A stretch of DNA of 64,000 nt from positions 334,367 through 398,366 of the forward strand of contig NZ_QKYW01000002.1 of assembly GCF_003253735.1 (NCBI RefSeq), in the 5' to 3' direction. A program made the translations under genes and the position numbers. How positions within the stretch are numbered: position 1 is the stretch's first letter; each line of letters begins with the position of its first letter. The notes beneath the pieces were generated by a model that saw only the letters and a program-made list of their open reading frames with translations, searched no databases and was not told where the DNA came from. Of the stretch, positions 22,346 to 32,517 are shown in pieces. Origin of the DNA: Pseudomonas sp. URMO17WK12:I2 (lineage in GTDB: Bacteria > Pseudomonadota > Gammaproteobacteria > Pseudomonadales > Pseudomonadaceae).

Positions 22346-22783
22346 ATGGCCGAACACGATTTTCGCTACAACCTGCTCAACCCCGAACACACCCTGATCG
22401 AGTGCCGCGCCCTGGCTCCAGGTCGTTATCAGGTCACCGGTAACGGTGGTTCGATCAAGGGCAACGACACCCTGGTCGTCAGCCTCAAGGGCAGCCGCGA
22501 CCTGAGCATGCGCCTGCAGGTCGACAAGGTTCGTCACCTGATCAACCCGCCCGGCCAATGGGTCGCCGTTGCCCACGGGCCGGCCTTCACCGAGCTGTCG
22601 ATCTTCAACTGGGAAGTGACCTGCGACAGCTGTGGCAAGCAGCTGGACTTCGAATTTGCGGTCGACACCGCCTTGGGCAAAAAAGCCCAGACGCCGGCCG
22701 CCGATGCGCGCCTTGCCGAGCTCGGCTGGCGCAAACAGCAGGACAAGCATCTGTGCCCTGCGTGTACCAATAAGGAGGCCTGA
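22346..22783 (+). CDS. Conserved hypothetical protein with paired CxxC motifs
   Basis: 145-residue cytosolic protein starting MAEHDFRYNLLNPEHTLIEC with a GGAGGA site before the ATG. The C-terminal half has CDSCGKQ and, 44 residues later, CPAC, which together look like a four-cysteine zinc-binding knuckle; the N-terminal half is beta-rich (YQVTGNGGSIKGNDTLVVSL). The stop overlaps the next start (TGATG), linking it to the META-domain lipoprotein. Function not recognised. Confidence 0.75.
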   Translation: MAEHDFRYNLLNPEHTLIECRALAPGRYQVTGNGGSIKGNDTLVVSLKGSRDLSMRLQVDKVRHLINPPGQWVAVAHGPAFTELSIFNWEVTCDSCGKQLDFEFAVDTALGKKAQTPAADARLAELGWRKQQDKHLCPACTNKEA

Positions 22784-23184
22784 TGAAACCGCTTCTCGCC
22801 CTTGGCTTGCTCACCGCAGCCCTGGCTGGCTGCGCGGCAAAACCCGTGCAGCTGGAAACCGAGCGCACCTATAGCGTGGAATGGATCGGCGAACGCCCGC
22901 TGATCGACAACAGTCACCTGACCATCATCCTTGGCGAAGATGGCCGCGCCTACGGCAATGCCGGCTGCAACCACTGGTTCGCCAGCTATACCCTCGATGG
23001 CGACAAGCTGACCGTCAGTAACCCCGGCAGTACCCGCAAGATGTGCGCACCGGCACTTATGGAGCAGGAAAACCGCTTCCTGCAGAGCCTGACCACCATC
23101 GAGCGCTGGGATATCTCGCCCATCGAGCAACTGCGCCTGTGGCCGGCCAGCGGCAAACCGATCCGCCTGTGGCCTGACGAGTAA
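22783..23184 (+). CDS. META-domain lipoprotein (HslJ-like)
   Basis: 133 residues with a lipoprotein signal MKPLLALGLLTAALAGCAA; the lipobox Cys is residue 17. The remainder is a single META domain (ERTYSVEWIGERPLIDNSHL, AYGNAGCNHWFASYTLDGD, RKMCAPALMEQENRFLQSL), the fold of heat-shock protein HslJ and many envelope lipoproteins. Two cysteines (GNAGC and RKMC) may pair. Translationally coupled to the upstream gene by a one-base overlap. The precise role of META proteins in Pseudomonas is not known. Confidence 0.85.
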   Translation: MKPLLALGLLTAALAGCAAKPVQLETERTYSVEWIGERPLIDNSHLTIILGEDGRAYGNAGCNHWFASYTLDGDKLTVSNPGSTRKMCAPALMEQENRFLQSLTTIERWDISPIEQLRLWPASGKPIRLWPDE

Positions 23185-23285
23185 GGCCATCGCGAAACGC
23201 TGCTGGATAAGCATGCGGCCCGGCTTCGCTTATCCAGCAGCGCGGGCGCGCAACAAGCTGCGTTACGCCAGCGCTTTCGCTTTGC

Positions 23286-24362
23286 CTAGAGCTCACGTGG
23301 CAGGAACAGATCCAGCTGTTCATGCTTGCCACGCAAATCCTGCAAGCGTACGCCCACACCCAGCAAGCGTACCGGCCGATCACCCCGCGCATGGGCGCTG
23401 GCCATCAGCACGCGGTAACTCTCCAGGTCACGGCCGGCGCCGGCCTGCTCCATCGTGGTCTGGGTAAAGTCGTGGAACTTGACCTTCACGAAAGGCTTGC
23501 CCGCCCGGTAGCTGCTGTCCAGGCGCGTCATGCGCCGCTCCAGCTCTTCCAGCAGCGCCGGCAGTTGCGCCAGGCAGGCCTGCAGGTCCGGCAGATCCTG
23601 ATCGTAGGTGTTCTCCACGCTCATCGACTGGCGGCGGCTGTCGGTCTGTACCACTCGCTCGTCGATGCCATGGGCCAGGTTCCACAGCCGCTCGCCAAAG
23701 CTGCCGAACTCACGCACCAGGCGCAGCTTGTTCCACTCGCGCAGATCACGACAGGTACGTATGCCCAGGCGGGAGAGCTTGTCCGCGGTGACCTTGCCGA
23801 CCCCGTGCAACTTGTTGACCGGCAATTCGGCCACGAAGTCCTCGACCTGATCCGGGGTGATCACGAAGATGCCGTTGGGCTTGCGCCAGTCGCTGGCGAT
23901 CTTGGCCAGGAACTTGTTGGGCGCCACGCCGGCGGACACGGTGATATGCAGGTCGCTGGACACGCGCCGGCGAATGTCCTGGGCGATACGCGTAGCACTG
24001 CCGCCAAACTGCTCGCAGTTGGAGACATCGAGAAAGGCCTCGTCCAGGGACAACGGCTCGATCTGGTCGGTGTAATCGCGAAAAATCCCGTGAATCTCGC
24101 GAGACACCGTGCGGTATACGTCGAAACGTGGTTTGACGATCAGCAGATCTGGGCACAACTTCAGCGCATGCCCAGAGGCCATGGCCGAGCGCACGCCATA
24201 GGCCCGCGCTTCGTAGTTGCAGGTGGCGATCACCCCGCGCCGATCGGCCGAACCGCCCACCGCCATCGGCTTGTCGGCCAGGGCCGGGTTGTCGCGCATC
24301 TCGACCGAGGCATAGAAGGCATCGCAGTCGATGTGGATGATCTTTCGCTGCCGCCTGTTCAT
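23286..24362 (-). CDS. dinB: DNA polymerase IV
   Basis: Y-family translesion polymerase of 358 residues. Catalytic acids are Asp12 in IHIDCDAFYASVE and Asp107-Glu108 in PLSLDEAFLDV; helix-hairpin-helix segment VNKLHGVGKVTADKLSRLG; little-finger domain in the C-terminal third; and a terminal QLDLF that fits the beta-clamp binding motif. It converges on the META lipoprotein gene with 101 bases between. I saw no convincing LexA box immediately upstream, although dinB is SOS-regulated in many bacteria. Confidence 0.95.
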   Translation of the reverse strand: MNRRQRKIIHIDCDAFYASVEMRDNPALADKPMAVGGSADRRGVIATCNYEARAYGVRSAMASGHALKLCPDLLIVKPRFDVYRTVSREIHGIFRDYTDQIEPLSLDEAFLDVSNCEQFGGSATRIAQDIRRRVSSDLHITVSAGVAPNKFLAKIASDWRKPNGIFVITPDQVEDFVAELPVNKLHGVGKVTADKLSRLGIRTCRDLREWNKLRLVREFGSFGERLWNLAHGIDERVVQTDSRRQSMSVENTYDQDLPDLQACLAQLPALLEELERRMTRLDSSYRAGKPFVKVKFHDFTQTTMEQAGAGRDLESYRVLMASAHARGDRPVRLLGVGVRLQDLRGKHEQLDLFLPREL

Positions 24363-24709
24363 GCAAATCTATCGAGTGTTCCCAGATTAAAGGGGTTTGA
24401 CGCCAGCGCGTGAGCGCCGCTGCCCGGCATGCTGGCGCTCACCCGGGCATCGCTATGCGATGGTCCATGCGCCCATGCAAAACTGCCAGCGCATTGTAAA
24501 GAGTTAGTCCTTGCTGCTACAGACTTTACGGCACCGGCGATCTGCCGCGCGCCTGACATTGTCCTGCGCGAATGCAACACGCCCAGCAATTCCTAATGGA
24601 TGAGCTACACCTGAATACACCAGACGGCGGCTTTCTTACAGTTCCATTACCGGCCATCCGAAAGTTCCCTGGCGGCAGAAAAATTGCCGACCTCGCGTCG
24701 GATGTTGGC
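24363..24709. other. Intergenic region without a recognised gene
   Basis: Between the divergent starts of dinB and the chemoreceptor. I see no convincing reading frame, repeat or RNA here; the only signal I can support is the FliA-type promoter at its right-hand edge. Confidence 0.5.
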
Positions 24710-24736
24710 TGAAGCCACTTCTGCCGTGGCCGATAA
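24710..24736 (+). promoter_or_regulatory. FliA (sigma-28) type promoter of the chemoreceptor gene
   Basis: TGAA, 15 bases, then GCCGATAA, against the consensus TAAA-N15-GCCGATAA. The -10 element is a perfect match and ends 39 bases before the ATG of the chemoreceptor, a typical leader length. Confidence 0.75.
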
Positions 24737-24775
24737 CCCAGGTAACCGCGTTCCAACCAGCGAAAGGCGATCATC

Positions 24776-26401
24776 ATGCTTCTACGACGTATAAATGTGG
24801 CTCCCCGAGCGGCATTGTTTTTTTCACTAATCGTGTTGATCGTCGTACTGCTGGGTGCAGTGGCCATCATCCAGATGAAAACCTTGCGCGAGGTCGAACA
24901 AGACGTAGAAACCAACTGGATGGCCAGTGTGCGCCAGGCGGGGCTGATGAATGCCGGGGTCCTGCGGCTGAGGCTGGAAAGCCTGCGCGGCAATACCTCG
25001 AACGACCCCCAAATTCTTCAGCAAACCCTCGATGGCTTCACGGGGTACCGGACAACGTTCTTCGATGCGGTCAAGAACTACGAAAAACTGGTGGCAAGCG
25101 AAGAAGAGCGCAAGCTCTACGGGGACGTCCGTGCCAGCGCCCAGGCCTACGCACGGCTTCTGGATCAATTCGAGCCTTTGATGCGCAACGGCGACAGTGC
25201 TGGAGCTGTGGCATTGATCAACACCACGATCAGGCCGGTGACCAATGCCATGCAGGATCAGATTGCCGCCCTGCGCGACTACAACGACCGCGGCGCCGAA
25301 GCGGCGGGTATTCGCGCCAGCCAAGCCTACTCCACCGGGCTGATGCTGGTCGGCGCCCTGATCGCCATCGCGATCGTTGCCACGATTCTGCTCGCCTACC
25401 TGTTGACCCGCAGCATTACCGTACCGATCAGCGAAGCAGTGCAGATCGCCCAGCGAATCGCCAAGAAGGATTTGACGGAAAAGATCGTGGTGATCGGTAA
25501 AGACGAAGCGGCCGCCATGCTGAGCGCCCTTGATCAGATGCAGGGCAACCTGCGCCAGACCATTGGCCACATCGCCGACAGTTCCAACCAACTGGCCTCG
25601 GCTTCCGAAGAGATGACCTCGGTCACCGAAGAGTCCAGCCGCGGCCTGGTTCGCCAGAACGACGAGGTCAATCAGGCGGCCACGGCGGTTACCGAAATGA
25701 GCGCGGCCGTCGACGAGGTTGCCCGTAACGCTGCGGAAGCCGCCGATGCCTCGCAACGCACACATGCGCTGACCAGTGCCGGCATCGACAACGTGGCACG
25801 CACGCTCAAAGCCATCCAGGATCTGACCCAGAACGTGGGCAATACCAGTGGCCAGGTGCAGCAGCTGTCGTCACGCGCCCAGGAAATCAGCAAGGTGGTC
25901 GAGGTGATTCGCGCCATTGCCGAGCAAACCAACCTGTTGGCCCTCAACGCCGCCATCGAAGCGGCCCGCGCGGGCGAACAAGGCCGTGGCTTCGCCGTGG
26001 TGGCCGATGAGGTACGCGCACTGGCGCATCGCACCCAGCAGTCCACCCAGGAAATCGAACAGATGATCGGCGGCATACAGAGCGACTCCGTGCAGGCTGT
26101 CCGGGCCATGGAGCAAAGCCAGCAGATGGCCAGTGACTCCACGGCGGTCGCCCAGAATGCCAACAGCTCGCTTCAGCAGATTTCCGAGGCCATTACCCTT
26201 ATCAACGAACGCAACATCCTCATTGCCACTGCAGCGGAAGAACAAGCCCAGGTGGCCCGTGAGATCGATCGCAACATCACCAGCATCCGCGATCTGTCGA
26301 CGCAAAGCGCCGATGGCGCCAGCCAGACAGCCATGGCCAGCGGGGAGGTCTCGAAACTTGCCGTAGGACTGAACCGGGTAGTCGGTGAATTCGTGATCTG
26401 A
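24776..26401 (+). CDS. Methyl-accepting chemotaxis protein
   Basis: Inner-membrane chemoreceptor of 541 residues. TM1 at about 10-32 ([20 protein letters not shown]), a periplasmic four-helix-bundle ligand domain (about 33-190), TM2 (about 191-213, [20 protein letters not shown]), HAMP, then a long cytoplasmic coiled coil with the invariant hairpin [20 protein letters not shown] contacting CheA/CheW. The sensor domain is the 4HB type used by many receptors for small amino or organic acids; the ligand cannot be told. A sigma-28 promoter upstream puts it in the flagellar regulon. Its C-terminus lacks an obvious CheR-tethering pentapeptide. Confidence 0.93.
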   Translation: MLLRRINVAPRAALFFSLIVLIVVLLGAVAIIQMKTLREVEQDVETNWMASVRQAGLMNAGVLRLRLESLRGNTSNDPQILQQTLDGFTGYRTTFFDAVKNYEKLVASEEERKLYGDVRASAQAYARLLDQFEPLMRNGDSAGAVALINTTIRPVTNAMQDQIAALRDYNDRGAEAAGIRASQAYSTGLMLVGALIAIAIVATILLAYLLTRSITVPISEAVQIAQRIAKKDLTEKIVVIGKDEAAAMLSALDQMQGNLRQTIGHIADSSNQLASASEEMTSVTEESSRGLVRQNDEVNQAATAVTEMSAAVDEVARNAAEAADASQRTHALTSAGIDNVARTLKAIQDLTQNVGNTSGQVQQLSSRAQEISKVVEVIRAIAEQTNLLALNAAIEAARAGEQGRGFAVVADEVRALAHRTQQSTQEIEQMIGGIQSDSVQAVRAMEQSQQMASDSTAVAQNANSSLQQISEAITLINERNILIATAAEEQAQVAREIDRNITSIRDLSTQSADGASQTAMASGEVSKLAVGLNRVVGEFVI

Positions 26402-26570
26402 TCGAGGCTGGGTTGCGGGGATCATTACCCTGCAGCCTTGCTGGATCGGTCCGCGAGCGGGCAACCGAACATTCCTCTGGAGCGCCCGCAACACGCGTGT
26501 TTACGCCGCGGGCGCCTCCATTCCCCTACGCTAACCATTTGAACGGAAAACAGATTTTTCCCGATAAGCG

Positions 26571-26598
26571 TTGACAGCGGGCCCAAGATGAATAGAAT
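26571..26598 (+). promoter_or_regulatory. Sigma-70 promoter of the first tRNA-fMet gene
   Basis: TTGACA, 16 bases, TAGAAT, ending 6 bases before the tRNA. Confidence 0.75.
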
Positions 26599-26604
26599 GG
26601 CGAC

Positions 26605-26681
<77 letters not shown>

Positions 26682-26686
26682 GATAC

Positions 26687-26725
26687 TCAAAAAGGCCACT
26701 CAATCGAGTGGCCTTTTTGTTTTTC
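26687..26725 (+). terminator. Terminator after the first tRNA-fMet
   Basis: AAAAAGGCCACTC, AATC loop, GAGTGGCCTTTTT with further T residues after it. Confidence 0.92.
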
Positions 26726-26767
26726 TGCCCTTTCGATTTAACTAATTGATTGAAAAGCAGAAATCGA

Positions 26768-26795
26768 TTGACACAAGTCTCATCCCGTATAAAAT
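26768..26795 (+). promoter_or_regulatory. Sigma-70 promoter of the second tRNA-fMet gene
   Basis: TTGACA, 16 bases, TAAAAT, ending 6 bases before the second tRNA. Independent of the first gene's promoter, which is separated by a terminator. Confidence 0.72.
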
Positions 26796-26801
26796 GGCCG
26801 C

Positions 26802-26878
<77 letters not shown>

Positions 26879-26887
26879 CCTTCGAAA

Positions 26888-26922
26888 CGAAAGCCCTGAC
26901 AGTTCGCTGTCAGGGCTTTTGT
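26888..26922 (+). terminator. Terminator after the second tRNA-fMet
   Basis: AAAGCCCTGACAG, TTCG loop, CTGTCAGGGCTTTT; the UUCG tetraloop makes this hairpin particularly stable. Confidence 0.92.
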
Positions 26923-27097
26923 TTATGGGCGTTGAAAAATCAGGCCTCGCCATCACACCCACGCTTATCGACTAATCTTTCCAGGTGCCTGCGATAGACA
27001 CCTTGAAGCGCTTAGCTCAAGCTCATACATTGCTTGATACAAATTGGAACTTGGATTCCGCCCTTCAATCTGAGCCGCACTGCCCAAGAGGTATCCG

Positions 27098-29728
27098 ATG
27101 CGCGCCAGCTCCGACGCTGCTGTTCCACCTTCCCTGCCCAAATCTCAACTTCTGCTCTGGCGCCAGCGCCTGGATCGATACCGTCAGCCTTTGGGACTGA
27201 GTGTCGCCCTGGCACTGTTCGTGATCGCCCTGCTCGCCTGCCGTCATCTGCTCAATGAGCTCGATCCCAGCGCGCTGCACGAATCCATCCTGGCGGTACC
27301 CAAGGTCAATCTGTTTGGCGCCGTCGGCCTGACCGTGATCGGTTTCATCGCCCTGCTCGGCTATGAATGGTCGGCCAGCCGCTATGCGGCCGTCAGCCTT
27401 CCTGGCCGAACGCTGGCCACGGGCGGTTTCTGTGCGTTCGCCATCGGCAACGCCGTGGGTCTGTCGATGCTCTCGGGCGGCTCGATCCGCTATCGGCTGT
27501 ATTCGCGGCATGGCATTGGTGGCCTCGAAATCGCTCGCATGACGGTATTCGCCAGCCTTTCGCTTGGTTGCGCCTTGCCGATACTCGCTTCGCTCGCCGT
27601 ACTGGCTGACCCTGCCGATGCAGCCGCGGTACTGCGCCTGCCGCAATCGGCACTGATGGTTATCAGCCTGGTCATACTGGCCATTGGCGCCGCGCTATTG
27701 CTGAAACTGCACCGAGCCCGGCTCGCGGAGCGCCCGGCTGCGGACTGCGTGACCGTGCGGGTGAGCCGCCACCTGCTGCGCATGCCCGATGCCAAGCTGA
27801 CGCTCCTGCAAGTGCTGATCACCCTGGTTGATGTCAGCGCCGCAGCCGGCGTGCTGTATCTGCTGCTGCCCGAGGCCCCACCTTTCAGCACCTTCCTGCT
27901 GGTTTATCTGATCGCCCTGGCGGCCGGCGTGCTCAGCCACGTACCGGGTGGCGTCGGCGTATTCGAGGCGGTGCTGCTCGCCGCTTTTACCAGCGAACTG
28001 GGCGCAGCGCCGCTAGCAGCCGCACTGCTGCTGTACCGCCTTATCTACATCGTGCTGCCGCTGTTGGTGGCTTGCCTGCTGTTACTGGGCATGGAGCTGC
28101 GCCGCCTGATCAGCGCGCGTCAGGCCATCCGTGCCGCCAGTGGCCTGGCTGCACCGATCCTCGCGTTGCTGGTGTTCATTTCCGGCATGGTGTTGCTGTT
28201 CTCCGGTGCCACGCCGAGCCTGGACGAACGCCTGGAGATCCTCGACTTTCTCATCCCCCACCGCCTGATCGATGCCTCGCACTTTGGTGCCAGCCTGATT
28301 GGCCTGCTCTGCCTGTTGCTCGCCCAGGGGCTGCGTCGGCGCCTGTCGGCAGCCTGGGCAATGACCCTGGGCCTGCTGGTTATTGGTGCGATCCTGTCCC
28401 TGCTCAAGGGCTTCGACTGGGAAGAAGCCCTGCTGCTGAGTATCACTGCTGGCCTGCTGGCGCTGTTTCGCCCCTACTTCTATCGCCCCAGCCGGCTGAT
28501 GGAGTTGCCCTTCTCGCCCTGGCACCTGGCGGCCAGCGCCTGCGTGCTCGGCGCCTCGATCTGGCTGCTGTTCTTCGCCTATCAGGACGTACCCTACGAG
28601 CACCAGCTGTGGTGGCAATTCGCGGTGAACGCCGATGCGCCACGAGGCCTGCGTGCCGCACTGGGCTGCGTGCTGGTGCTTGGCGTGGTGTTCTTGGCGT
28701 GGCTGTTGCGCGCCGCGCCGCCAGCCATCACCTTGCCGAGCAGCGAGGAGCTGGACCGTGCCGCACAGATCGTCAAGGCCTCCGACCAGGCCGATGGCGG
28801 CCTCGCCCTGACCGGTGACAAGGCGCTGCTGGTGCACCCGGAAGGAGACGCCTTTCTGATGTACTCACGCCGTGCGCGCAGCATGATCGCGCTGTTCGAC
28901 CCGATCGGTACGGCGCAGCGCCGCGCCGAGCTGGTGTGGCAGTTCCGCGACCTGTGCGACCGTCACCACACCCGCCCGGTGTTCTACCAAGTGCGTGCCG
29001 AAAACCTGCCGCTGTACATGGACATCGGCCTGACCGCCATCAAACTTGGCGAAGAAGCGCGGGTGGACCTCAACCGCTTCGAGCTGGAAAGCACCGGCAA
29101 GGCCATGAAGGACTTGCGTTACACCTGGAACCGCAGCCAGCGTGATGGCCTGATCCTGGAATTCCATGAGCCCGGCCAGGCACCGTTCGACGAGCTGCGC
29201 GCCATCTCCGATGCCTGGCTGGGCGGCAAGCAGATGCGCGAGAAAGGCTTCTCCCTGGGCCGTTTCGATCCGGCCTACCTGAACCGCTTCCGCATTGTCA
29301 TCGCCCGGGTCGAGGGCCGCGCGGTGGCCTTCGCCAACCTGCTGGAAACCGACAGCCGCGGCCTGGCCACCCTGGATCTGATGCGCGTGCTGCCCGACGC
29401 GCCGAAGCTGACCATGGAATTCCTCATGCTCGGCCTGATCCTGCACTTCAAGGCTGCCGGTTTCGCACGCTTCAGCCTCGGCATGGTGCCGCTCTCGGGC
29501 CTGCAACCACGCCGCGGTGCGCCGCTGACCCAGCGCCTTGGCGCGCTGGTGTTCAAGCGTGGCGAGGCGTTCTACAACTTCCAGGGCCTGCGCCGCTTCA
29601 AGGACAAGTTCCAGCCTGACTGGGAACCGCGCTACATGGCCGTACCCGCCGGGCTCGACCCGCTGGTGGCACTGACCGACACCGCCGCGCTGATCGCCGG
29701 CGGCTTTACCGGACTGGTGAAACGCTGA
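27098..29728 (+). CDS. mprF: Aminoacyl-phosphatidylglycerol synthase/flippase MprF
   Basis: 876 residues, close to the 881 I recall for P. aeruginosa MprF, which makes alanyl-phosphatidylglycerol. The N-terminal two thirds are many membrane helices (the flippase), including the conserved SHVPGGVGVFEAVLLAAF segment; the C-terminal third (about 550-876) is the cytosolic DUF2156 synthase with KALLVHPEGDAFLMYSRRAR and DFLIPHR-type loops. It transfers an amino acid from a charged tRNA to PG, lowering surface charge and raising resistance to cationic peptides. Substrate (Ala or Lys) is inferred from Pseudomonas relatives. AAGAGG site before the ATG. Confidence 0.93.
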   Translation: MRASSDAAVPPSLPKSQLLLWRQRLDRYRQPLGLSVALALFVIALLACRHLLNELDPSALHESILAVPKVNLFGAVGLTVIGFIALLGYEWSASRYAAVSLPGRTLATGGFCAFAIGNAVGLSMLSGGSIRYRLYSRHGIGGLEIARMTVFASLSLGCALPILASLAVLADPADAAAVLRLPQSALMVISLVILAIGAALLLKLHRARLAERPAADCVTVRVSRHLLRMPDAKLTLLQVLITLVDVSAAAGVLYLLLPEAPPFSTFLLVYLIALAAGVLSHVPGGVGVFEAVLLAAFTSELGAAPLAAALLLYRLIYIVLPLLVACLLLLGMELRRLISARQAIRAASGLAAPILALLVFISGMVLLFSGATPSLDERLEILDFLIPHRLIDASHFGASLIGLLCLLLAQGLRRRLSAAWAMTLGLLVIGAILSLLKGFDWEEALLLSITAGLLALFRPYFYRPSRLMELPFSPWHLAASACVLGASIWLLFFAYQDVPYEHQLWWQFAVNADAPRGLRAALGCVLVLGVVFLAWLLRAAPPAITLPSSEELDRAAQIVKASDQADGGLALTGDKALLVHPEGDAFLMYSRRARSMIALFDPIGTAQRRAELVWQFRDLCDRHHTRPVFYQVRAENLPLYMDIGLTAIKLGEEARVDLNRFELESTGKAMKDLRYTWNRSQRDGLILEFHEPGQAPFDELRAISDAWLGGKQMREKGFSLGRFDPAYLNRFRIVIARVEGRAVAFANLLETDSRGLATLDLMRVLPDAPKLTMEFLMLGLILHFKAAGFARFSLGMVPLSGLQPRRGAPLTQRLGALVFKRGEAFYNFQGLRRFKDKFQPDWEPRYMAVPAGLDPLVALTDTAALIAGGFTGLVKR

Positions 29729-30987
29729 TGACCCGCACTGCCAAACGAGTACTCCCTCTCCTCGCGCTGCTGTTGGCCGTGGTTGCCGGCGGCCTGTATT
29801 TCTGGCTGCGCCCGCCGGCCGCCGCCAGCCTGGCGCACCACGCGCTGGCCTCCGGTGGCGACCTGCAGGTCGCCACGCCAGGCGGCAAGGTACACCGCCG
29901 CGTGCTGCTGGTGCTGCCGAACGATCAACTGCTCGGCGATGAAGAGCTGCTGGAACTGGCGCAGTCCAACCACGCCGTTGTCGGCCAGTATCCGGTTACC
30001 CAGCAGAACTGCGATGCGCAGAACAAGACCCTGCAGGACACGGCCGCACAACTGGGTGGCCCGCTGAACCTGCTGGCCGGCAGCGACACCGCCGCCATGC
30101 TCGCCTGGCGCTGGCTCGCTACCCAGCCTGACGACAAGGCCCAGGCGCTGTCCGTCGGTTTTTCCTTGGAAAAGCCTGATTGCGGCAACCCTCCGCCAGC
30201 CAGCAGCGGCCACGGCCACTGGCTGGCGGCCTGGAACGACAACCCGGATGACGCCACCGCGCGCTTCGTGCGCGAGCAGACCAATGCCGAAACCCTGATT
30301 GGCGATTACGACACCGCGCCCAAGGCCCTGCTGATCGCCCAGTTACGTCGTCTGCTGCAAGGCGTCAGCGACGACCTGCCGGTGGTCGAGGTGCCCTCCA
30401 CGCCGCCCGGCGATACCGTGAGCCTGTTCTACTCCGGCGACGGCGGTTGGCGCGATCTGGACAAGGCCGTGGCCGAGCAGATGGCCGAGCGTGGCTACCC
30501 GGTGGTCGGCGTCGATACGCTGCGTTACTTCTGGCAGCGCAAGAGCCCGGACCAGGCGGCCAGCGACCTCTCCGAGATGATGCGCGAGTATCGCGAGAAG
30601 TGGCACGCCAAGCGTTTCGTACTGATCGGCTATTCGTTCGGTGCCGACGTGATGCCGGCGCTCTACAACCGCCTGCCCGACAGCGACAAGAAGCAGGTCG
30701 ATGCCGTGCTGCTGCTGGCTCTGGCGCGCAGCGGCGCCTTCGAGATTCGCGTGGAAGGCTGGCTGGGCAAGGACGCTGACGAAGCGGCAACCGGCCCGGA
30801 ACTGATCAAGCTGCCCGCCGCGAAGGTGCTGTGCGTCTACGGCACCGAGGAAGCGCCGGAAAGCGGCTGCACCCAGGCGCAGAGCGTCGGCGAGAAACTC
30901 GAGCTGCCGGGCGGCCACCACTACGACGAGAACTACCCGGCGCTGGCCGAACGCCTGATCGCGGCCATCCAGAAACGCCAGAAGTGA
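29728..30987 (+). CDS. VirJ/AcvB-domain periplasmic protein, probable aminoacyl-PG hydrolase
   Basis: 419 residues, translationally coupled to mprF by a one-base overlap (TGATG). An N-terminal anchor ([19 protein letters not shown]) leads to two related halves; the C-terminal half is the VirJ alpha/beta-hydrolase-like domain with [20 protein letters not shown], the nucleophile-elbow [17 protein letters not shown] and a terminal GGHHYDENY histidine. The P. aeruginosa counterpart PA0919, also beside mprF, is known as an alanyl-PG hydrolase that undoes MprF's product in the periplasm; that function is inferred here from family and position. Confidence 0.88.
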   Translation: MTRTAKRVLPLLALLLAVVAGGLYFWLRPPAAASLAHHALASGGDLQVATPGGKVHRRVLLVLPNDQLLGDEELLELAQSNHAVVGQYPVTQQNCDAQNKTLQDTAAQLGGPLNLLAGSDTAAMLAWRWLATQPDDKAQALSVGFSLEKPDCGNPPPASSGHGHWLAAWNDNPDDATARFVREQTNAETLIGDYDTAPKALLIAQLRRLLQGVSDDLPVVEVPSTPPGDTVSLFYSGDGGWRDLDKAVAEQMAERGYPVVGVDTLRYFWQRKSPDQAASDLSEMMREYREKWHAKRFVLIGYSFGADVMPALYNRLPDSDKKQVDAVLLLALARSGAFEIRVEGWLGKDADEAATGPELIKLPAAKVLCVYGTEEAPESGCTQAQSVGEKLELPGGHHYDENYPALAERLIAAIQKRQK

Positions 30988-31141
30988 GCCAAAGGCGCTC
31001 TTTAACCAGCGATTAATGCCGACCCGCTTAACGCGCCGTCGGCAGCGCTGGCAAAGTCACGCGCACGCCGCTAGAATTGCGCACTTTTTGACCAGAGGCG
31101 CCCAAAGCGCCCGGCTCGTCTTAGCCCTGAGGTTCACCTGC

Positions 31142-32467
31142 ATGACCACCACCGCCACCCCGAAAGTCGGCTTTGTAAGCCTCGGATGTCCGAAGGCGCT
31201 CGTTGACTCGGAACGCATCCTGACCCAGCTGCGCATGGAAGGTTATGAGGTCGTGCCGACCTATCAGGACGCCGATGTGGTGGTGGTCAACACCTGCGGC
31301 TTTATCGACAGCGCCAAGGCCGAGTCCCTGGAAGTGATCGGTGAAGCCATCAAGGAAAACGGCAAGGTCATCGTCACCGGCTGCATGGGCGTCGAGGAAG
31401 GCAACATCCGTGACGTCCACCCCAGCGTGCTGTCCGTCACCGGCCCGCAGCAGTACGAGCAAGTGGTCAACGCCGTGCACGACGTGGTGCCGCCGCGCCA
31501 GGATCACAACCCGCTGATCGACCTGATCCCGCCGCAAGGCGTCAAGCTGACCCCGCGCCACTACGCCTACCTGAAGATTTCCGAAGGCTGCAACCACAGC
31601 TGCAGCTTCTGCATCATCCCCTCCATGCGCGGCAAGCTGGTCAGCCGTCCGGTCGGCGACGTATTGAACGAGGCCGAGCGCCTGGTCAAGGCTGGCGTCA
31701 AGGAACTGCTGGTGATCAGCCAGGACACCAGCGCCTACGGCGTCGACCTCAAGTATAAGACCGACTTCTGGAACGGCCAGCCGGTCAAGACGCGCATGAA
31801 AGAGCTCTGCGAAGCGCTCTCCAGCATGGGCGTGTGGGTGCGCCTGCACTACGTGTACCCCTATCCCAACGTCGACGACATCATCCCGCTGATGGCCGCC
31901 GGCAAGCTGCTGCCGTACCTGGACATCCCGTTCCAGCACGCCAGCCCGCGCGTCCTCAAGCTGATGAAGCGCCCGGCCTTCGAAGACCGCACCTTGGCGC
32001 GCATCAAATCCTGGCGCGAACAGTGCCCGGACCTGACCATCCGCTCGACCTTCATCGTCGGCTTCCCTGGCGAAACCGAAGAAGACTTCCAGTACCTGCT
32101 CGACTGGCTGACCGAAGCCCAACTCGACCGCGTCGGCTGCTTCCAGTATTCGCCGGTCGAAGGCGCGCCCGCCAACGACCTGGACGTCGACATCGTGCCC
32201 GATGACGTCAAACAGGATCGCTGGGACCGCTTCATGGCCCACCAACAAGCGATCAGCACCGCACGCCTGCAACTGAAGATCGGCCGCGAAATGGACGTAC
32301 TGATCGACGAAGTCGACGACCAGGGCGCCGTCGCCCGCTCCTGGGCCGACGCCCCGGAAATCGACGGCAGCGTATTTATCGAAGGCACCGACTTCCAGCC
32401 GGGCGACAAGGTGCGCGTGCGTATCGTCGATGCTGATGAGTACGATATGTGGGCTGAGCGGGTCTGA
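31142..32467 (+). CDS. rimO: Ribosomal protein uS12 methylthiotransferase RimO
   Basis: Adds a methylthio group to an aspartate of ribosomal protein S12. I start it at the ATG at 31142 ([20 protein letters not shown]), 441 residues; the longer reading to 31016 has no support. Two iron-sulfur clusters are visible: Cys16, Cys52, Cys81 in the N-terminal domain and the radical-SAM triad Cys150-Cys154-Cys157 (CNHSCSFC). SAM-domain features [11 protein letters not shown] and [15 protein letters not shown] follow, then a C-terminal TRAM domain. It is followed by a terminator and then the integron, whose integrase converges on it. Confidence 0.96.
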   Translation: MTTTATPKVGFVSLGCPKALVDSERILTQLRMEGYEVVPTYQDADVVVVNTCGFIDSAKAESLEVIGEAIKENGKVIVTGCMGVEEGNIRDVHPSVLSVTGPQQYEQVVNAVHDVVPPRQDHNPLIDLIPPQGVKLTPRHYAYLKISEGCNHSCSFCIIPSMRGKLVSRPVGDVLNEAERLVKAGVKELLVISQDTSAYGVDLKYKTDFWNGQPVKTRMKELCEALSSMGVWVRLHYVYPYPNVDDIIPLMAAGKLLPYLDIPFQHASPRVLKLMKRPAFEDRTLARIKSWREQCPDLTIRSTFIVGFPGETEEDFQYLLDWLTEAQLDRVGCFQYSPVEGAPANDLDVDIVPDDVKQDRWDRFMAHQQAISTARLQLKIGREMDVLIDEVDDQGAVARSWADAPEIDGSVFIEGTDFQPGDKVRVRIVDADEYDMWAERV

Positions 32468-32489
32468 CCTTGGTGTCACTCACTGCTTA

Positions 32490-32517
32490 ATAAAAAACCT
32501 GCGATTGCAGGTTTTTA
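32490..32517. terminator. Terminator between rimO and the integron integrase
   Basis: AAAAACCTGC, GATT loop, GCAGGTTTTT. It serves rimO from the left and probably the convergent integrase gene from the right, whose stop codon lies within its right arm. Confidence 0.88.
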
